From Akebia trifoliata (taxonomy: Eukaryota > Streptophyta > Magnoliopsida > Ranunculales > Lardizabalaceae), in contig CM030714.1 in the NCBI GenBank assembly GCA_017979445.1, positions 18,099,892 through 18,163,891 of the forward strand: a DNA stretch of 64,000 bases, given 5' to 3'. The notes under the pieces were generated by a model, which ran no database searches, was not told the origin of the DNA, and was given only the letters and a program-made list of their open reading frames with translations. Shown here in pieces: positions 36,543-48,959 of this stretch (position 1 is its first letter; each line of letters opens with the position of its first letter). Both the position numbers and the translations under genes were made by a program.

Positions 36543-37814
36543 TATTTTTTTGGAGCTATTAAAGAGTCTATGAATGCCTGAAGGGATTAGTGTGTCATAT
36601 CATCCGGAGTGGTGTATTATCCTAAGATGTATGGTAAGGACCACCAAGCTCATACGTGGTATGCGACGCATATTAGAGTGGAACCACAACTGGAATCCGA
36701 ATTTATTCCTCTCTATTTTTATCAGTGAACTTGTAATGTAAAGGTGGTCGTATACGAATGGTTTGTATATTTGGGAATCACATGAACGCCTGATAGGCAT
36801 AGACGAAGATGATTAGTTAGTGATCACTAACAATCTATAGTAGTCGAACGTTCTGACATATCGAAAAGATACCCATTTCTTACGATCATGTCAAACGACC
36901 AACCTGAGCCGGATAAATGGTCCCACAAGTGTGGTAAACAGCGACCAGCCACAAAATTAGGAACTCTATTTTATTATGAAACATCATGTCTTGACTAGAA
37001 ACGATTCAGTCTTGAATCCCAATTCTCTAATTCCATTACTCCACCATTGTGTATTATGTATCTGTTGTCTTATTTTGATATATAAAATGAAATACATGTT
37101 TAATATTTCCATTTGATCAATTAGATTTGTATAAAAAGATAATGTTATAGTAAGTACTGCTGATCGATATAATGTGAGTTTTAAAATATTTAGTTGCTCA
37201 TCCCTGACTATATGTACCAATTAATCGTAGTTTCTTCTGTAAAATTTTGCATATTTTAAAATGATTCAGTATGTTTATTCGTTCATGTTAAGAGAGGTTA
37301 TTAGTAGAAATTGTTTGCTTTCCTACAGGGTAACCATTGCTACTCACCATTTTCTTCTCCATTTTTTTAGTTTCAGATCTGAAACTTGGCGAGGTAGGTG
37401 TAGAACACGAGTAAGGACTATCTGGTAGGTCAGATAGACGATCAGAGTCCATTACCTGGTGAGTATTGGGACTATACCCCTATAGTGGTGTTGGTTTGTT
37501 TAGGTAGTATCATGGATTTTGTACTGAGCGTTAGGACTTTTGTTAGAATGAGGAGTTTTGTATAATCCTGTGTTTTATTTATCCTTCCACACTCTAATCT
37601 ATCGTATGTTATTAGATGTATATAGACTTCCGTTTGTATTATATTTTACATGTATATATGCAGGATAATGTATGTCGTTTATTAGGTGCAAGTTGAACGC
37701 CTTGGAATGCTAGCATAAATAGAGGAGACCATGCCGAAATTTCGAGGTGTCACCTAGTACCTCAAGATCTAACATGGGGTTTTGTGTTAGCGTTTGGCGG
37801 GATGCAACATCAAC
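34774..37814 (+). mobile_element. Solo LTR, family E, older copy (imperfect TSD TCAAT/TCAAC)
   Basis: The LTR spans 34779-37809 (3031 bp). Its start AGTAAAATCTTGAG is a mutated TGTAACACCCCGAG and its end is GGCGGGATGCAACA. TCAAT precedes and TCAAC follows, a one-mismatch duplication. It aligns with the 15311-17796 copy throughout but keeps an extra segment of about 0.5 kb (35360-35890). That segment has two overlapping short frames around 35472-35742 with CGACG-rich codons. Terminal decay suggests an older insertion than the first copy. Confidence 0.85.
36487..36537. repeat. (TA)n microsatellite
   Basis: Two long TA runs separated by an AA step, inside the E-family solo LTR. The other copy has only ATACATATG at this site. 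Confidence 0.9.
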
Positions 37815-38602
37815 TGTAAAAAAAATCTACTCTCACAATTCTACAAATAACCTAAGAAGAAGAATAAGAAGTGAAGAAGAAAAGGAAAGGCTTAAGCCTT
37901 AAGGTGTGTTTGAGCATAAGCATCACATTTCCACTTCTCTCCCATTTCTATCACCATTTTTCAATTCCTTCTCTCATTCTTTTATTTTATTTTAGAAAAC
38001 TTCTAAGATGTAATTTTCCCCCTCCCTTATCTCCGGTAAACCGGACTTCATTTCAATTGAAATATAGGGGTGTAACTACTTTCAAAATAAAATTGGTTTT
38101 AAACCTTCAAATCATTTTGAGGCAATCGGTATTTGGGTCCTTTTCAACTCATGAGAATGGACCCATAACCATAGCTAACACTTTTCAAAATCACATGTAG
38201 TTTTCAAGTCTAATTGTTTATAGGGATCATCTCCTTCAATGAGATGTTTTTATAATCTGAACAAAAAACAAACCCCTTCTTAGGGTATAAGTCTTCAACA
38301 CATGGTACTTTTATTTTGTTTGCGTTTTCATAAAAAATGACCTAGTTACTTTTGAGGTTACCATCATTTCCTAGAGAGAGAGGGGTTCCTATCCCCTTAT
38401 CTTCTCTCTAATCAAGTCACTTACCTAGATCTAAGGTTGATCAATGTTATATTTAAACGAGAGTCACTAAATGTCAAAAATGACACTTTTTCGAAAATGT
38501 ACATCAGGTGATCATTCACGCCTTTTTACAAATGTGAATGGTGGTGACTCCAAACCTTCATAGAAGTGATATTTTGAAATCCAAGAATTAAGCATCTACA
38601 GC

Positions 38603-38620
38603 TGGCAACTCTACTTGAGA
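38603..38620 (+). other. Primer-binding site of element D
   Basis: TGGCAACTCTACTTGAGA starts two bases after the LTR end. It is a mutated form of the TGGCGACTCCACTGGGGA type used by Tat/Ogre elements. Confidence 0.7.
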
Positions 38621-39334
38621 GACTAGGTTCAACCATCGTGTCAACTCAGTCATTTTTGGAAAAAAATATATTTTTATTTGTTTGCTAGCATTGTTTGTTG
38701 TTTGTTGATTGTGTTCCTTTTTGTGTTTGCATATAATATATTGTAATGTTTATTTATTTATTTTTGCTTACATCACATACTTGTAAGGGGGTCGATGAAA
38801 AAAATGGGAAAAGAATGGACAAGCACTTGCGAGCATAGCTCATTGCACAAACCACCCTACCCTCAATATATCTAGTCCTGATGCCTAGTAGTTCTACAAC
38901 TTGAGATCGTTATTTCATGTGTCGAGGATGAACACATCAAGTCCGATTACCAACCAACGGTGTGTATACTCTGGTATGCATCGAGGTTTGAAGATCTGGT
39001 AACCATACCCACCTATTAGTCGCATGTATGTGTCTGATTAGATGCTTTAAGACACAAGTTCTCAAGAATGTATCGACCCCGAAACAAAGTTGTATTAGCT
39101 TAAGTTGCTATCAGGACTCGAAGTCCAAGTTGTAAGTCCAAGGAGGCACCCTTTTATGAAACATAGATTGTTTATTTTCGTTTTCCTTTTTCTCCCCCCT
39201 AGGTAAAAATGAAGGAATGTGTGTTGCATCATGTTAAAAAAATAAAAGAATTATAAGAGAAAATAGTAACTAGTGAGTGGACATTCAAAAGGGAGACTAA
39301 GGAACCAGTTTCTGTCAAATTCCAAAAAATTGGA

Positions 39335-39490
39335 TTTCTTTCTAGTCCGTGCTCATAACACGGATAGCCAGATATGTACCTTATCCATGTTTGAAACACA
39401 AATAGAACAAAATATGCCCTATCCGTGCTTAAAGCACGGATGATGTAATGTTACTTCTATCCATGCTCCAAATAAGGACCAGTACGAATG
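39335..39490. repeat. Leader array 1 of element D: TCCGTG..CACGG hairpin repeats
   Basis: Four units such as CCGTGCTCATAACACGG and CCGTGCTTAAAGCACGG. Each is an imperfect inverted repeat with a 3-5 nt loop, spaced about 40 bp. Matches the array at 48960-49200 in element C. Confidence 0.75.
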
Positions 39491-39844
39491 GGGCACAATA
39501 AAATGAGCATAAGCCAGATTTTTTTGGGGGGTCTCCCTACCCTTGCTTGAACATTAATGGCACCTTCTAGAAGGATCCCAATTTTTGGAAAACTAAACAA
39601 AATGTATTTTGCTAACGATTTAATAAAAACCAAAAAAAAAATCGTTCGTCAATGAGCCGAATCGAAATAATTTAAGACCTTAGGCCTCAAGCGGGCCCAT
39701 TACGCTTCATATAACCTTGATAGGTTATTCAACCAACTAAATTGACCCCTGAGACCTAGGGACCAACAGGATCCAATACCTTCAAGCTTCCCACCGACCA
39801 TTTAAAAAAAAAATGGAGGATTTTATTCAATCGAATCGATCTCG

Positions 39845-40460
39845 TGATCCGACCTGAGTAAGACCTACCACCCATGTCAACCCCGGATCGGGTCCACAAC
39901 CCGTATCCAATCCAAATAGGGTCCATGACCCGTACTTAATCCAAACCAAGTCAAGGACCCATATCCTTCACAAATCGGGTCCATAACCTGTACCTAATCC
40001 AAATCGGGTCAATAACCCATATCCTTCACGAATCGGGTCCACTACCCGTATCCATCACAAATTAGGTCCATCACATGTATCCAATCCAAATCGGGTCAAT
40101 GACCTGTATCCTTCATGAATCAGGTCCACAGCCCGTATCCATCACAAATTGGATCTATGACCTATATCCATATCTAATCAGATCTACGATCCGTACCCAA
40201 TTCAAATCAAGTCAAAGACCCATATCCTTCACGAATCGGGTCCACGACCCGTATCCAATCTAATTTGGGTCAATGACCCGTATCCATCACAAATCGGGTC
40301 CATAACCCATATCCAACCCAAACTGGGTTAGTGACCCATATCCATCTCGAATCGGGTCTATGACCCGTATCCATCTGAACTGGGTCCACAACCTGTATCT
40401 ATCCAAATCGGGTCCATGACCCATACCCATCCAAGTTAGGTCTACGACCCGTATCTATTT
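39845..40460. repeat. Leader array 2 of element D: GGGTC..GACCC hairpin repeats
   Basis: About 18 variants of CGGGTCCATGACCCGTATCC separated by ACAAAT/CCAAAT spacers. The core GGGTC-NNN-GACCC is a 5-bp stem with a 3-nt loop. The array lies between PBS and gag and recurs in element C. Confidence 0.9.
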
Positions 40461-40779
40461 CAAACAAATTCAATCTTTTTCCAATAAAATATATTTTTAA
40501 AAGACAAAAAAATTTTAAGGCACTAATTGCATTTCTTGATCAAAGTCAATACTAAAGAACGATCTTGCCCTGTTGATATGAGGGGAATAGACTACGTCTA
40601 TTTAAGGAAATAAGGTAATTAAATAGTGCCCTTGCGAAAGCATTGTGTGCCACCTCTTCCCTGGGGATTTGACTGGTCGATCTTGATTTCAGAGATCTAA
40701 ATTGGAAACTAATAAAAATAATGTGTGTGTTTATCCAACTCGATTTGTTCACAATGATCTATTTTACAAAATGTTTTCC

Positions 40780-41100
40780 AACTCTGTGTTGATGCCAACA
40801 ACATGTTGATGTAATCCCTTATTTTCAAATTATACCAACTCCGTGTTGATGTCAACTCTGTGCTAATGTAACCGTCCACTCAAATATACGCAACCCAACT
40901 TTACGTTGATGCCAACTCCGTGTTTATGCAAGAACCGTGCTGATGTAACCATCTTCAAAATAAAATAAATGCCAACCTAACTCCGTATTGATGAAATCAT
41001 CTCAAAAAAGAAAAAAAATGCACAATTCAACTCCGTGTTGATACCAGTTCCGTGTTGATGTCAACTCCGTGTTGATGCTGGCTCCGCACCGAAGAACTTT
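40780..41100. repeat. Leader array 3 of element D: AACTCCGTGTTGATGCC repeats
   Basis: About ten copies of CAACTCCGTGTTGATGCC with variable spacers, ending with GGCTCCGCACCGAAGAACTT shortly before gag. The same array, with longer units, is at 50440-50970 in element C. Confidence 0.88.
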
Positions 41101-41277
41101 ATTTAAAACTCATTTACTTTATAATAAATAAATTGACCCGACTTAATAAAATATCATGCATCTTACCTTTTTGTAAATAATATACTACTACTTAGTTCTT
41201 TATATTCATAGGTGGCCAAGTGAAAGAAATACAAACATCCCGAGAAGCTTTTGTATTTTCTTTGATCTTCATCATCA

Positions 41278-42224
41278 ATGAATAATTTTGAGGCACTACA
41301 ACCAACAACGCAAAAATAACTGCATTCTTAGAAACCACAGAGAGACAAAGAAGATGCTAAGAGCCGTGTTAGCTTACGACAGTTTCATAAAAGCCCAGAC
41401 AGTACAACACCAAGCATCGAGACAGAATCATGATCCCCCAGAGCAACCACCACAAGGGTAACAGACCACCTTGCCACCCATAATTTCAAGATATCTAGGG
41501 CCTCCGCTGTACGTTTCGTAGAATCGACCACCTCATGTGGTCATTCATGGTGACGAGTGTGATTATAGGGCCATAGAAGCCAAGAGCACAATAGACTAGA
41601 ATATGGCCCAATAAACCGAATCTCTCCAAGAAGTGATGAGGAGAATCAAGGGCATCAACACCTTGGGGGGGGAACTAGGTTCAAGGACCTCTATTTTTAT
41701 CCCAACGCGCAATTACTAACTAAATTTAAATGCCCAAAATTCGAGAAGTACAACGGGATAGGGTGTCCTCTATCACATCTGAAACTATATTACGAATCAA
41801 TGTGCCAATACAGGAAGATGATAGATTACTGGTGCAATTGTTTCAAAGAAGCTTAATTGGGCCAACCCTCAAATGGTTCTCTGGACTGGACCATACACTC
41901 ATCAAAGGTTGGCAAGACTTGGTCAAAATGTTCTGGTACAACTACAGGTTCAATATGGACGTGGGGTTGGATCGGAATGACATGGCAAAAATGGTACGGA
42001 AACCTCGAAAGATAGTGAAGGAGTATGCTCAAAAATTACAAGAGTCAATTTCACAAGTGAGGCTAGTAATGCCTAAACAAAAGATGAACACCACGTTTAT
42101 CCCGACATTAGAGCAAGCATTTTACACTCACTTGGTGGGACACACTACGGGCACTTTCTCAAACTTAGTACAAATGGTAGATCGGGTCGAAGATGGGGAT
42201 TCGAACTTACTGGATCTTTGATTT
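41278..42224 (+). pseudogene. gag: gag pseudogene of element D
   Basis: ATG at 41278 corresponds in position to the gag start of element C, but a stop follows after 13 codons. Downstream, FEKYNGIGCPLSHLK (about 41735-41785) lies in one frame. A single-base shift near 41812 moves the rest into the frame 41730-42221. That part reads EDDRLLVQLFQRSLIGPTL, KWFSGLD, WQDLVKMFWYNYRFNMDVGL and a long helical tail ending MVDRVEDG. This is the Ty3/gypsy gag core of Tat type (YNG..HL..L...F..SLTG.A..WF..L....I.SW..L...F...Y). The nucleocapsid tail seen in element C (CEFHMGAPGHSTDQCW) is missing, so the 3' part of gag and all of pol have been lost. Confidence 0.82.
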
Positions 42225-42742
42225 TACAAACTTTGAGGCATGAGAATGCTAATCTACTCAGACAAAATCAGAAGGTAAAAAAAATCAAAAATTTAAAAAA
42301 TTTAAAAAAAAAATTCATGTTCTTCCTGAAAATATTTATCAAACATTTGTCTTCAGGAAATATATAAATTTAGAATGTTCGTCTTTCAAAAAATATTGAA
42401 AAAAATCAATTTATTAGACATTCGTCTTAGGAATATTTATCGAACTTCCGTCCTTAGGAAGAGTATTAATTTAGAGGGTCCATTTAAAAAAAATCAAAAA
42501 CATCTTTCAATTTAGAGCTTCATGACTACAAGGAATTTAGAATTAATAAACGACATGAGTGTCCTGTCAATTTTTGAAGAGTCAGACTTGATTTGATTAA
42601 AGGACTGAAGATGACTTAAAAACCTAAAGATTATCATCATACTCTTTTCAACTTATTTTGATTACTCGTGGCCCGCATGAGTATAAACTGTGAACTGTAA
42701 AACAATAAAACCTTTTTATTTAAATTGAGACACTTCCTATAT
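42225..42742 (+). other. A-rich spacer after gag of element D
   Basis: Low-complexity AAAATTTAAAAAATTT sequence, then short repeats of TTCGTCTT(A/C)GGAA(T)AT (42340-42460). It resembles the A-rich linker around 57180-57290 before RT in element C. No coding domain. Confidence 0.55.
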
Positions 42743-44347
42743 GTCTTTGTAGACACCTCATTTTTGCATCCGCCTGATTAATCAACTCGTCAACCCGATC
42801 GCAAAAGTTCCCAATGATGGATGTCTATTCCAATGCTTTATTTTGTTACCAGATATGTTTCAGAAATTCGGATGAGGTATCTCGAACTGACAAAACTTAG
42901 AAACCACGCTACGCTAGGAAAGTACGACCCCAGAAACATAGAAATCATCATCTTGCAGACCAAAAAGAAGCTTCACGATAAAAATCACTAAAAATGACCA
43001 AATTACCAAAATACCCCTAACATCGAAACAACCCTAGAGCCTACATTACGCTTAGGAAAATCCATTCAAACACATAAAACAACACAATCGAAACTAAATA
43101 AATCATTTCACCAATTTTCAACAAAATTCGATAAAATTACGAAAATATCCCTCATAAAATTCACGATCATGTCACACAAAAAAATTTCATAAACGACAAA
43201 AACCAACATTCCCATTGAATTCCTTTCGAAAAAACTGATTCCAAAACATCCTGAAACATTGAAAAATGACTTAAAACGTAAAACGTAAAAATCCTCTCCG
43301 AGGGCCAAAACGGTAATTTTACAACTTTAATAATTAAAAATTTCGAAATTAATAAATAAATCATAAAAAAATGTAAAAATAAACATTAAGGTCAATCAAG
43401 TAAGACTAAAGTCAAGTAAAACTAAAGTCAAAACATTAAAGTCAACCAAGAAAGACTAAAGTCAAAGTATTAAAGTCAATATCATAAGACTAAAGTCAAA
43501 ACCCTAAATCAAAACACTAATCAAGTCAATCTCATAAGACTAAAAGTCAAAACCCTAAATCAAAACCCTAATCTAAACTAATCAAGTCAATTTCATAAGA
43601 CTAAAAGTCAAAACCTTAAATTAAAACCCTAAAGACTAAGTCCATCTCATGAGACCAAAGTCTAAACCCTAATTGAAACCCTAATTGAAACCCTAAAAGA
43701 AACCCTAATGAAACCCTAATTCTCCTTAAAAACCTTATAAATAGGAGCCTCCACACCCTATTTTCGTATCAAATCATAAACCCTAAGAGAAGTAGGTCTA
43801 GAAGCTCCCCTAGCCCCCATAAAACCCTAGTTTGGAGCCCCAACTCCTTACCTAACATCCCTCCTTCAATTTTAGTCTAGAAAACACCTAAAATCCCTCC
43901 AAAAACACCCCCAAATCCGCAACAAACTTGAAGAGTTCAGATCCAAAAACAAGGAGATACCTTGATCTAGGAGATCTGAAGTCAAATTCGGAGACAGAAC
44001 GAAGCAAGGGAGTACAGTACAAGGAGCTCTTTTTGTCAGATCTGAGGGAACAAAATCCTTGCTATCGGAAAGGTATGTAATTTTTTTATTTTTATCTAGG
44101 TTTTTAGCAATGTGATATATTTGGGAAGTTAGTAGAGACCGGCTTTGGCCGGGCGGGGTTGGTGCCTAACACCTTCCAACCACGTAACATGATCCCCGAA
44201 TTCAGATTTTTTGTGGTAGATTAGTTCTTTTTATCCATGTTAGAGTCAGTTTGGTTCCTAGACCACAATAACTAGGTGGCGACTCCCAAACCTCAAGAGT
44301 CAAAAGCGGATCCGCGCACCCCGCAGATCGAGGGCGCTTTCAGTCTT
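42743..44347 (+). mobile_element. Solo LTR, family A, with TSD GTCTT
   Basis: The LTR spans 42748-44342 (1595 bp), starts TGTAGACACCTCATTTTTGC and ends CGAGGGCGCTTTCA. GTCTT occurs exactly at 42743-42747 and 44343-44347. Contains AACTAAAGTCAA direct repeats (43385-43500), AACCCTAA-rich repeats (43500-43735), a TTATAAATAGGAG promoter-like box at about 43735, and GGTGCCTAACACCTTCC near the 3' end. Inserted in element D. Confidence 0.94.
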
Positions 44348-45923
44348 ACCTAAGGCGATTAAAATCACATTCATCTACCAAAAGCCTTCATTTTAAAAGT
44401 ATCAAGTCCGATTCAAGCACTTCTATTTCAATGTTCAATTCTCAAATGGAACTCGCAGCTTGAAAAAAAGTCCATGTCAACGATGTACTAATTTATTCTT
44501 CTTTAGAGATTTTCCTTGCAAGATTTATCAAAGAAGAAAATGAAGAATGTATGTATCGATTCAGGGGCAAGCCTAAACGAACGATCCTAAAGATCCCTAG
44601 GAAGCATATCGAAAATGATCAACAAATGAAGAAGAACGTCAAAAGAATACTAAAAAAAATAGTGAATCAATGAAAGTCTAGCAAAATAGTTCAGCCCTTG
44701 TGAAAGGAGAAGATTCTAATCCAATTACGAAGGATCAACCACTATTAAGGATTCAAATCTGTAAAAATTATCTCTTGAGTTGATAAGCATTAAGTGACAT
44801 CCAAGTATGTTATTGAAAAATCAAATCTCAGAATGATGAGAGACCTTCCTTCTACTAACCTAATATATATACCGCTAATCAACCCAGTCGAGCCTTCATT
44901 ATCCTTCAATTACCTAGAACTGGGGCATGCCATCCCACAATAAGGCAATTTTGAAAGAAAAAAATAATATCATTGTAAAAAAATTAAAAAAAAAAAAGAG
45001 ATCTCGTTCAAAGTGACTCGGATCAAACTCAATGAAGTATGGTTTAAAGCATTAATCATCCCAAAATCCATTAATCATAAGATTTCAAATGAGATACGTG
45101 CCACGAAATCGAAGAATTAATAAGGCAAATCCTATCAGACCCTATGCTTGGGTAGTCATTTTCTATTAATCATCCAATTTCATCAAATCCAAGATTTCAA
45201 ACGAGTCCCGTGCCACGAAATCAAGGAATACAAAAAGACTAAACCCTATCAGATCCCGTGCTTGGGCAGTCATCTTCTGAATCTACCATCCCACTTGATG
45301 CTCTCAAACATGCATAAATGAGTTCTTTCTGTCTCATGCAAAATGAGATGTAGTTTTATTCTCACAAAAAAAGAATAAAAGGCAAACCTACAGTTCAACC
45401 TATCCATTATATCAAATTTCATATTTGAGCCTATACCATTTCTTTGCGAACCTAAACCCTATCCATGTTACAATCCTAAAATTAAGTCCTCTTTATTGAG
45501 AAATGGTTTGAAAAGATTACTTCTACAATGAATGTTCGCTGGCGATGAAAAAATAATTATTTAAGAGGAGTTTTACAAGAAGTGTATCGTGACTTGAAAA
45601 GACACAGTAAAAACCTCCAAAGGCATTGTGAAAAAAAAAAAAATCTAGTCATGGTAAGATCAAATACCGTAGGCATGATGAAAACCTGAAAGGGCATTGA
45701 TGTGCAAAATTATGGAGCTGGGCTTAGTGAAAATCTTAATTGGCACCAAGGACATGAATGAAAAAAAAAAAGGAAAAAGAAAAATTTTTTATCCACTAAT
45801 CATCTTTACCTAAAAAATGTTTGAAATCTGAGTAATCATCGATCTATCAATATCTAAAAAAAATTCTGAAGTCTACCACTAATCGCCAATCAACACGCAA
45901 TCCTTTATCACATCATCAAACAT
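44348..45923 (+). other. 3' noncoding region of element D
   Basis: No gene. A duplicated block of about 130 bp is present (45060-45160 and 45180-45280) sharing CGTGCCACGAAATC, CCTATCAGA and GCTTGGG. Further short repeats GTGAAAACCT..AAAGGCAT occur at 45605-45745. Ends at the insertion point of element C; the five bases before that are AACAT. Confidence 0.55.
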
Positions 45924-48232
45924 TGTAGACACCCCAATTTGAACGGGTCCTCACTTGAAAGGGCCCAAAAACAGTAATTTTTAATAAACGTGACCAACGG
46001 GCCTCGAAGGCCCGAATCGTCGAAGTATGGCATTTTCGCCAAAATCAAAGCCTCCAACACCTCTCAATGGGTTAGTAGGTCCACTAAAAGGATTCAACAT
46101 GCACCCATCTACCACGCTTCCTCCAAAATATCAATTTTCCAACAAAAAAGCCCAAATCGCTGAAAAATGGCTTGTCGATTGAACCGATGGCCCCTAAGAC
46201 CTCCCAATGGTCTAGGGGACCTACAGAAAGGGTTGTGACCCATCCTACACGTGTTCAACCTCATCGCTCCACCACTATATCCTAGAATAACCAAATAATC
46301 GATAAAATCCTTCAACGGGCTTAAAAGGCCTGATTCGCCATCACGTGGTATTTTAGTCGATTTAATAATTTCTAAAAATCCTAAAAAGATAAAAAAATGA
46401 AAATGTGAGACTTGGGACGCCTACTCCTCATCTACCTTCCCCGTCTTACCTCCAAACCCGCAAACACCGCAAGCCCATTCGAGGCCCACAAACTTTTACC
46501 TATTTCCTAAAATAATTTCTCACCTTACCCCCAACCTAAAATCACCTAAACTCTAAAATAAACCATCCTAAAAAATCCAACCCACAAACAAACCTTATCT
46601 AAATCAAAATAGCCCATAACCCTCTAAAAAGTCCAAGCCCAATATATCAAAAATCCACAAACCACTATCCATACCCAATCCATTATCCAACCTACCACCC
46701 TAACCCATTATCCATTACCCACATCAACCAATCACCTTCCCAACCTCAAAAAATGACACATGTCACCACCATCCTTCACCCCCCTCCTCTAATCACCTAT
46801 CCCCATCACCATTCTCCAAACAACTCATCTAACCCACCTTACATCTCTCCTAAATCACCTCAACCCATACCCTACACTAATCTAACCTATCCCCATTTTC
46901 TAATCAATCACATCACAACCCATACCCAACACACCCTAATCTATCATCATTCTCTAACATCAACAACCACCCACATCACACCCACATCTACAATCATCAT
47001 TTTTCTTAAAACACTCCAATAAAATCACCTCAACCCATACCCCCCTCATCATCAACTAACCAACCCATACTCTTCTCTCTAATCAAACAACCACCATCAA
47101 CCATCAACCAATCTCATCACTTCACTCTCTCATCACATATGCCACATGGCATCATCCTCTTTCTCCTCCCAAAACCCAATCTATCCACCTCTTACACAAC
47201 CCATTCTCCTAAATCTAAACATCTCACATCTTCAACCAACCTAACACTCCTTCTCCTAAACAACCCTCTTACACCCCCACTCTCCCATCAACCATCACTC
47301 ATCTCAACCTACCAAACACTCTACCCAAATGAATTTGGGTAGGATCCAAACCATTTGGGTCAAAACCTCACCCATTTTCATTCTTTACAAAATTACCCCC
47401 AAATTCACTCCAAATATTATATCCCCATCTTTTAAAAATCATGCCATTACCCATTCTCCCAACCTTCAATCCCATTATACCCCCAAACATCCTCCCAACA
47501 CTTATAAATACCCCTCCCCTCCTTCCAAAATTGGTTACCAAGTCTCACCAAAAAAGAAATAAAAATTTACTTTCTCTCCTCATCTCCAATCCCACACTAA
47601 TCTCTCACAAAGAAAATATATATTCTCTCAAATTTTACTAAGGACCTAAAAAGCCTCATAGAAGAAGACATAGGAGAGAAGAAGAAGAAGAAAAGAAGAT
47701 CAAGAGTACAAGGTGGGTTCGAAGTACACCCCCCCTCTCTCTCTCTCTAATCTTCTCCTCTTCCCTCTTCTATCACCCCCTCATCTTCAATTTATTTAAA
47801 TAGTTTAGGATGAATGGACCCCAAGGCTAAAGGTTTATAAGGGTCATTTCCATCAATGAAATAACCCTATGATTAAATGGCCCTATTATTAAGTCGAAAA
47901 CAAACCCCTATCTAGGGTACTAATGTACCCACGTGGCGCATTATTTTTCACCTTTCTTTAAAAAATTAAAATGATCGAGTTACGTAGAGGTTACCGCCAT
48001 TTGACGGGGAGAAAAGGGTGCCTAACACCTTCCATTTTCTCCAACCGAGCCGCTTACCCGAATCCCTAGGTTCGATTAGTTTTTTATCCATCGCGAGTCA
48101 TTAATGACAAAAATGTCATTTTTTGGAAAATGTCCATCGGGTGACCATTCACACCCACTTATAACATGAATGGTGGCGACTCCAAACCATAGTAGATGTG
48201 ACCATCATAATGACGAAAACCACATATCTACG
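45924..48232 (+). mobile_element. 5' LTR of element C
   Basis: 2309 bp, from TGTAGACACCCCAATTTGAA to ATCTACG, where the final A of the usual CTACA end is mutated to G; the PBS follows two bases later. Between 46480 and 47640 the plus strand is very G-poor and rich in CCCAACC/ATCACC text. A TATAAATACCCCTCCCC promoter-like box lies at about 47505. GGGTGCCTAACACCTTCC is near 48017. Confidence 0.9.
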
Positions 48233-48234
48233 GC

Positions 48235-48252
48235 TGACGACTCCACTGGGGA
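48235..48252 (+). other. Primer-binding site of element C
   Basis: TGACGACTCCACTGGGGA, one change from the TGGCGACTCCACTGGGGA consensus of this group, two bases after the LTR. Confidence 0.8.
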
Positions 48253-48959
48253 GGAATGGCTTATCCCTCGTGGATAACTCGGTCATTTGAAAAAAAAATA
48301 GATTTTTCTCTTACTAATGTTGTTTGTTGTTGGTTGTGTGTGTATTGTTTTACTTTTGTTTTCATTATTATGTTCTCGATGTAATATTTACTTACATTTT
48401 TTTCATTATGATGTTTGTAAGGGGGTCGATAAAGAATAATGAATGAAAATGCACGTGTGCACTTGCGAGCATAGCCTCACTTCCGAGCCACTCCACCCTC
48501 AATATACTTAGCCCCGATGCTTAGTAGTTCCACGGCTTTAGATCATTATTTCAAGTGTCGGGAATGAACACATCAAACCCGATCACCAACCAACGACGTG
48601 TGTACTTCGGTATGCATCGAGGTTTGAAGATCGGGTAACCGTGAAGCCACCTATTAAACTCATGCATGTGCCCGGCTAGATGAGCTAGGACACAAAATTT
48701 TAATGTTACATCGAACCCCAAGGCAAAGTTGTACGTGTTTGATGTATTCGGACCTCGAAGCCCAAGTTGTATGCCCAAAGAGGCACACGTAGACCGTAGG
48801 ATTTATCTTTGTTTCCTTCTTATCTCCCCTTAGGTAAAAGGGGAGGAATGCATCACATTTATGTCCAAACAAAAAAACAAAAAAAAAAAAAACAGTGAAG
48901 GAAGGAAGCAAAACAGTGGGCCAAAGGGCCATTTCTGTGAAAATCCAGAGGTTGGAATT

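Larger units (their letters stand above)
33574..38600 (+). mobile_element. 5' LTR of element D (family C), interrupted by a solo LTR
   Basis: It starts TGTAGACACCCCAATTTGAA and ends AGCATCTACA, directly before a PBS. The nested E-family LTR (34779-37809) accounts for 3.0 kb; the remaining about 2.0 kb matches the 45924-48232 and 53093-55183 LTRs. The 33840-34740 part is strikingly G-poor and rich in CA/CCA. Bases before the LTR are GATGA, the predicted target duplication; the other end is not in view. Confidence 0.85.
38601..45923 (+). mobile_element. Element D internal region: leader, gag, 3' noncoding DNA, no pol
   Basis: The order is PBS, leader with three repeat arrays, broken gag (41278-42224), A-rich spacer, A-family solo LTR, then 1.6 kb noncoding. 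Element C is inserted at 45924, so the 3' LTR is displaced beyond it and not seen. Protease, RT, RNase H and integrase are absent from the visible part, although the closely related element C has most of them. Confidence 0.75.

Noticed and set aside
39845..40460. CRISPR-like array
   Set aside because: Repeats are short, degenerate and palindromic with repetitive spacers, in plant retrotransposon leader DNA; no cas genes.
44348..45930. 45924-48232 as the 3' LTR of element D
   Set aside because: No purine tract precedes 45924 and a PBS follows 48232; it is the 5' LTR of element C inserted into D.
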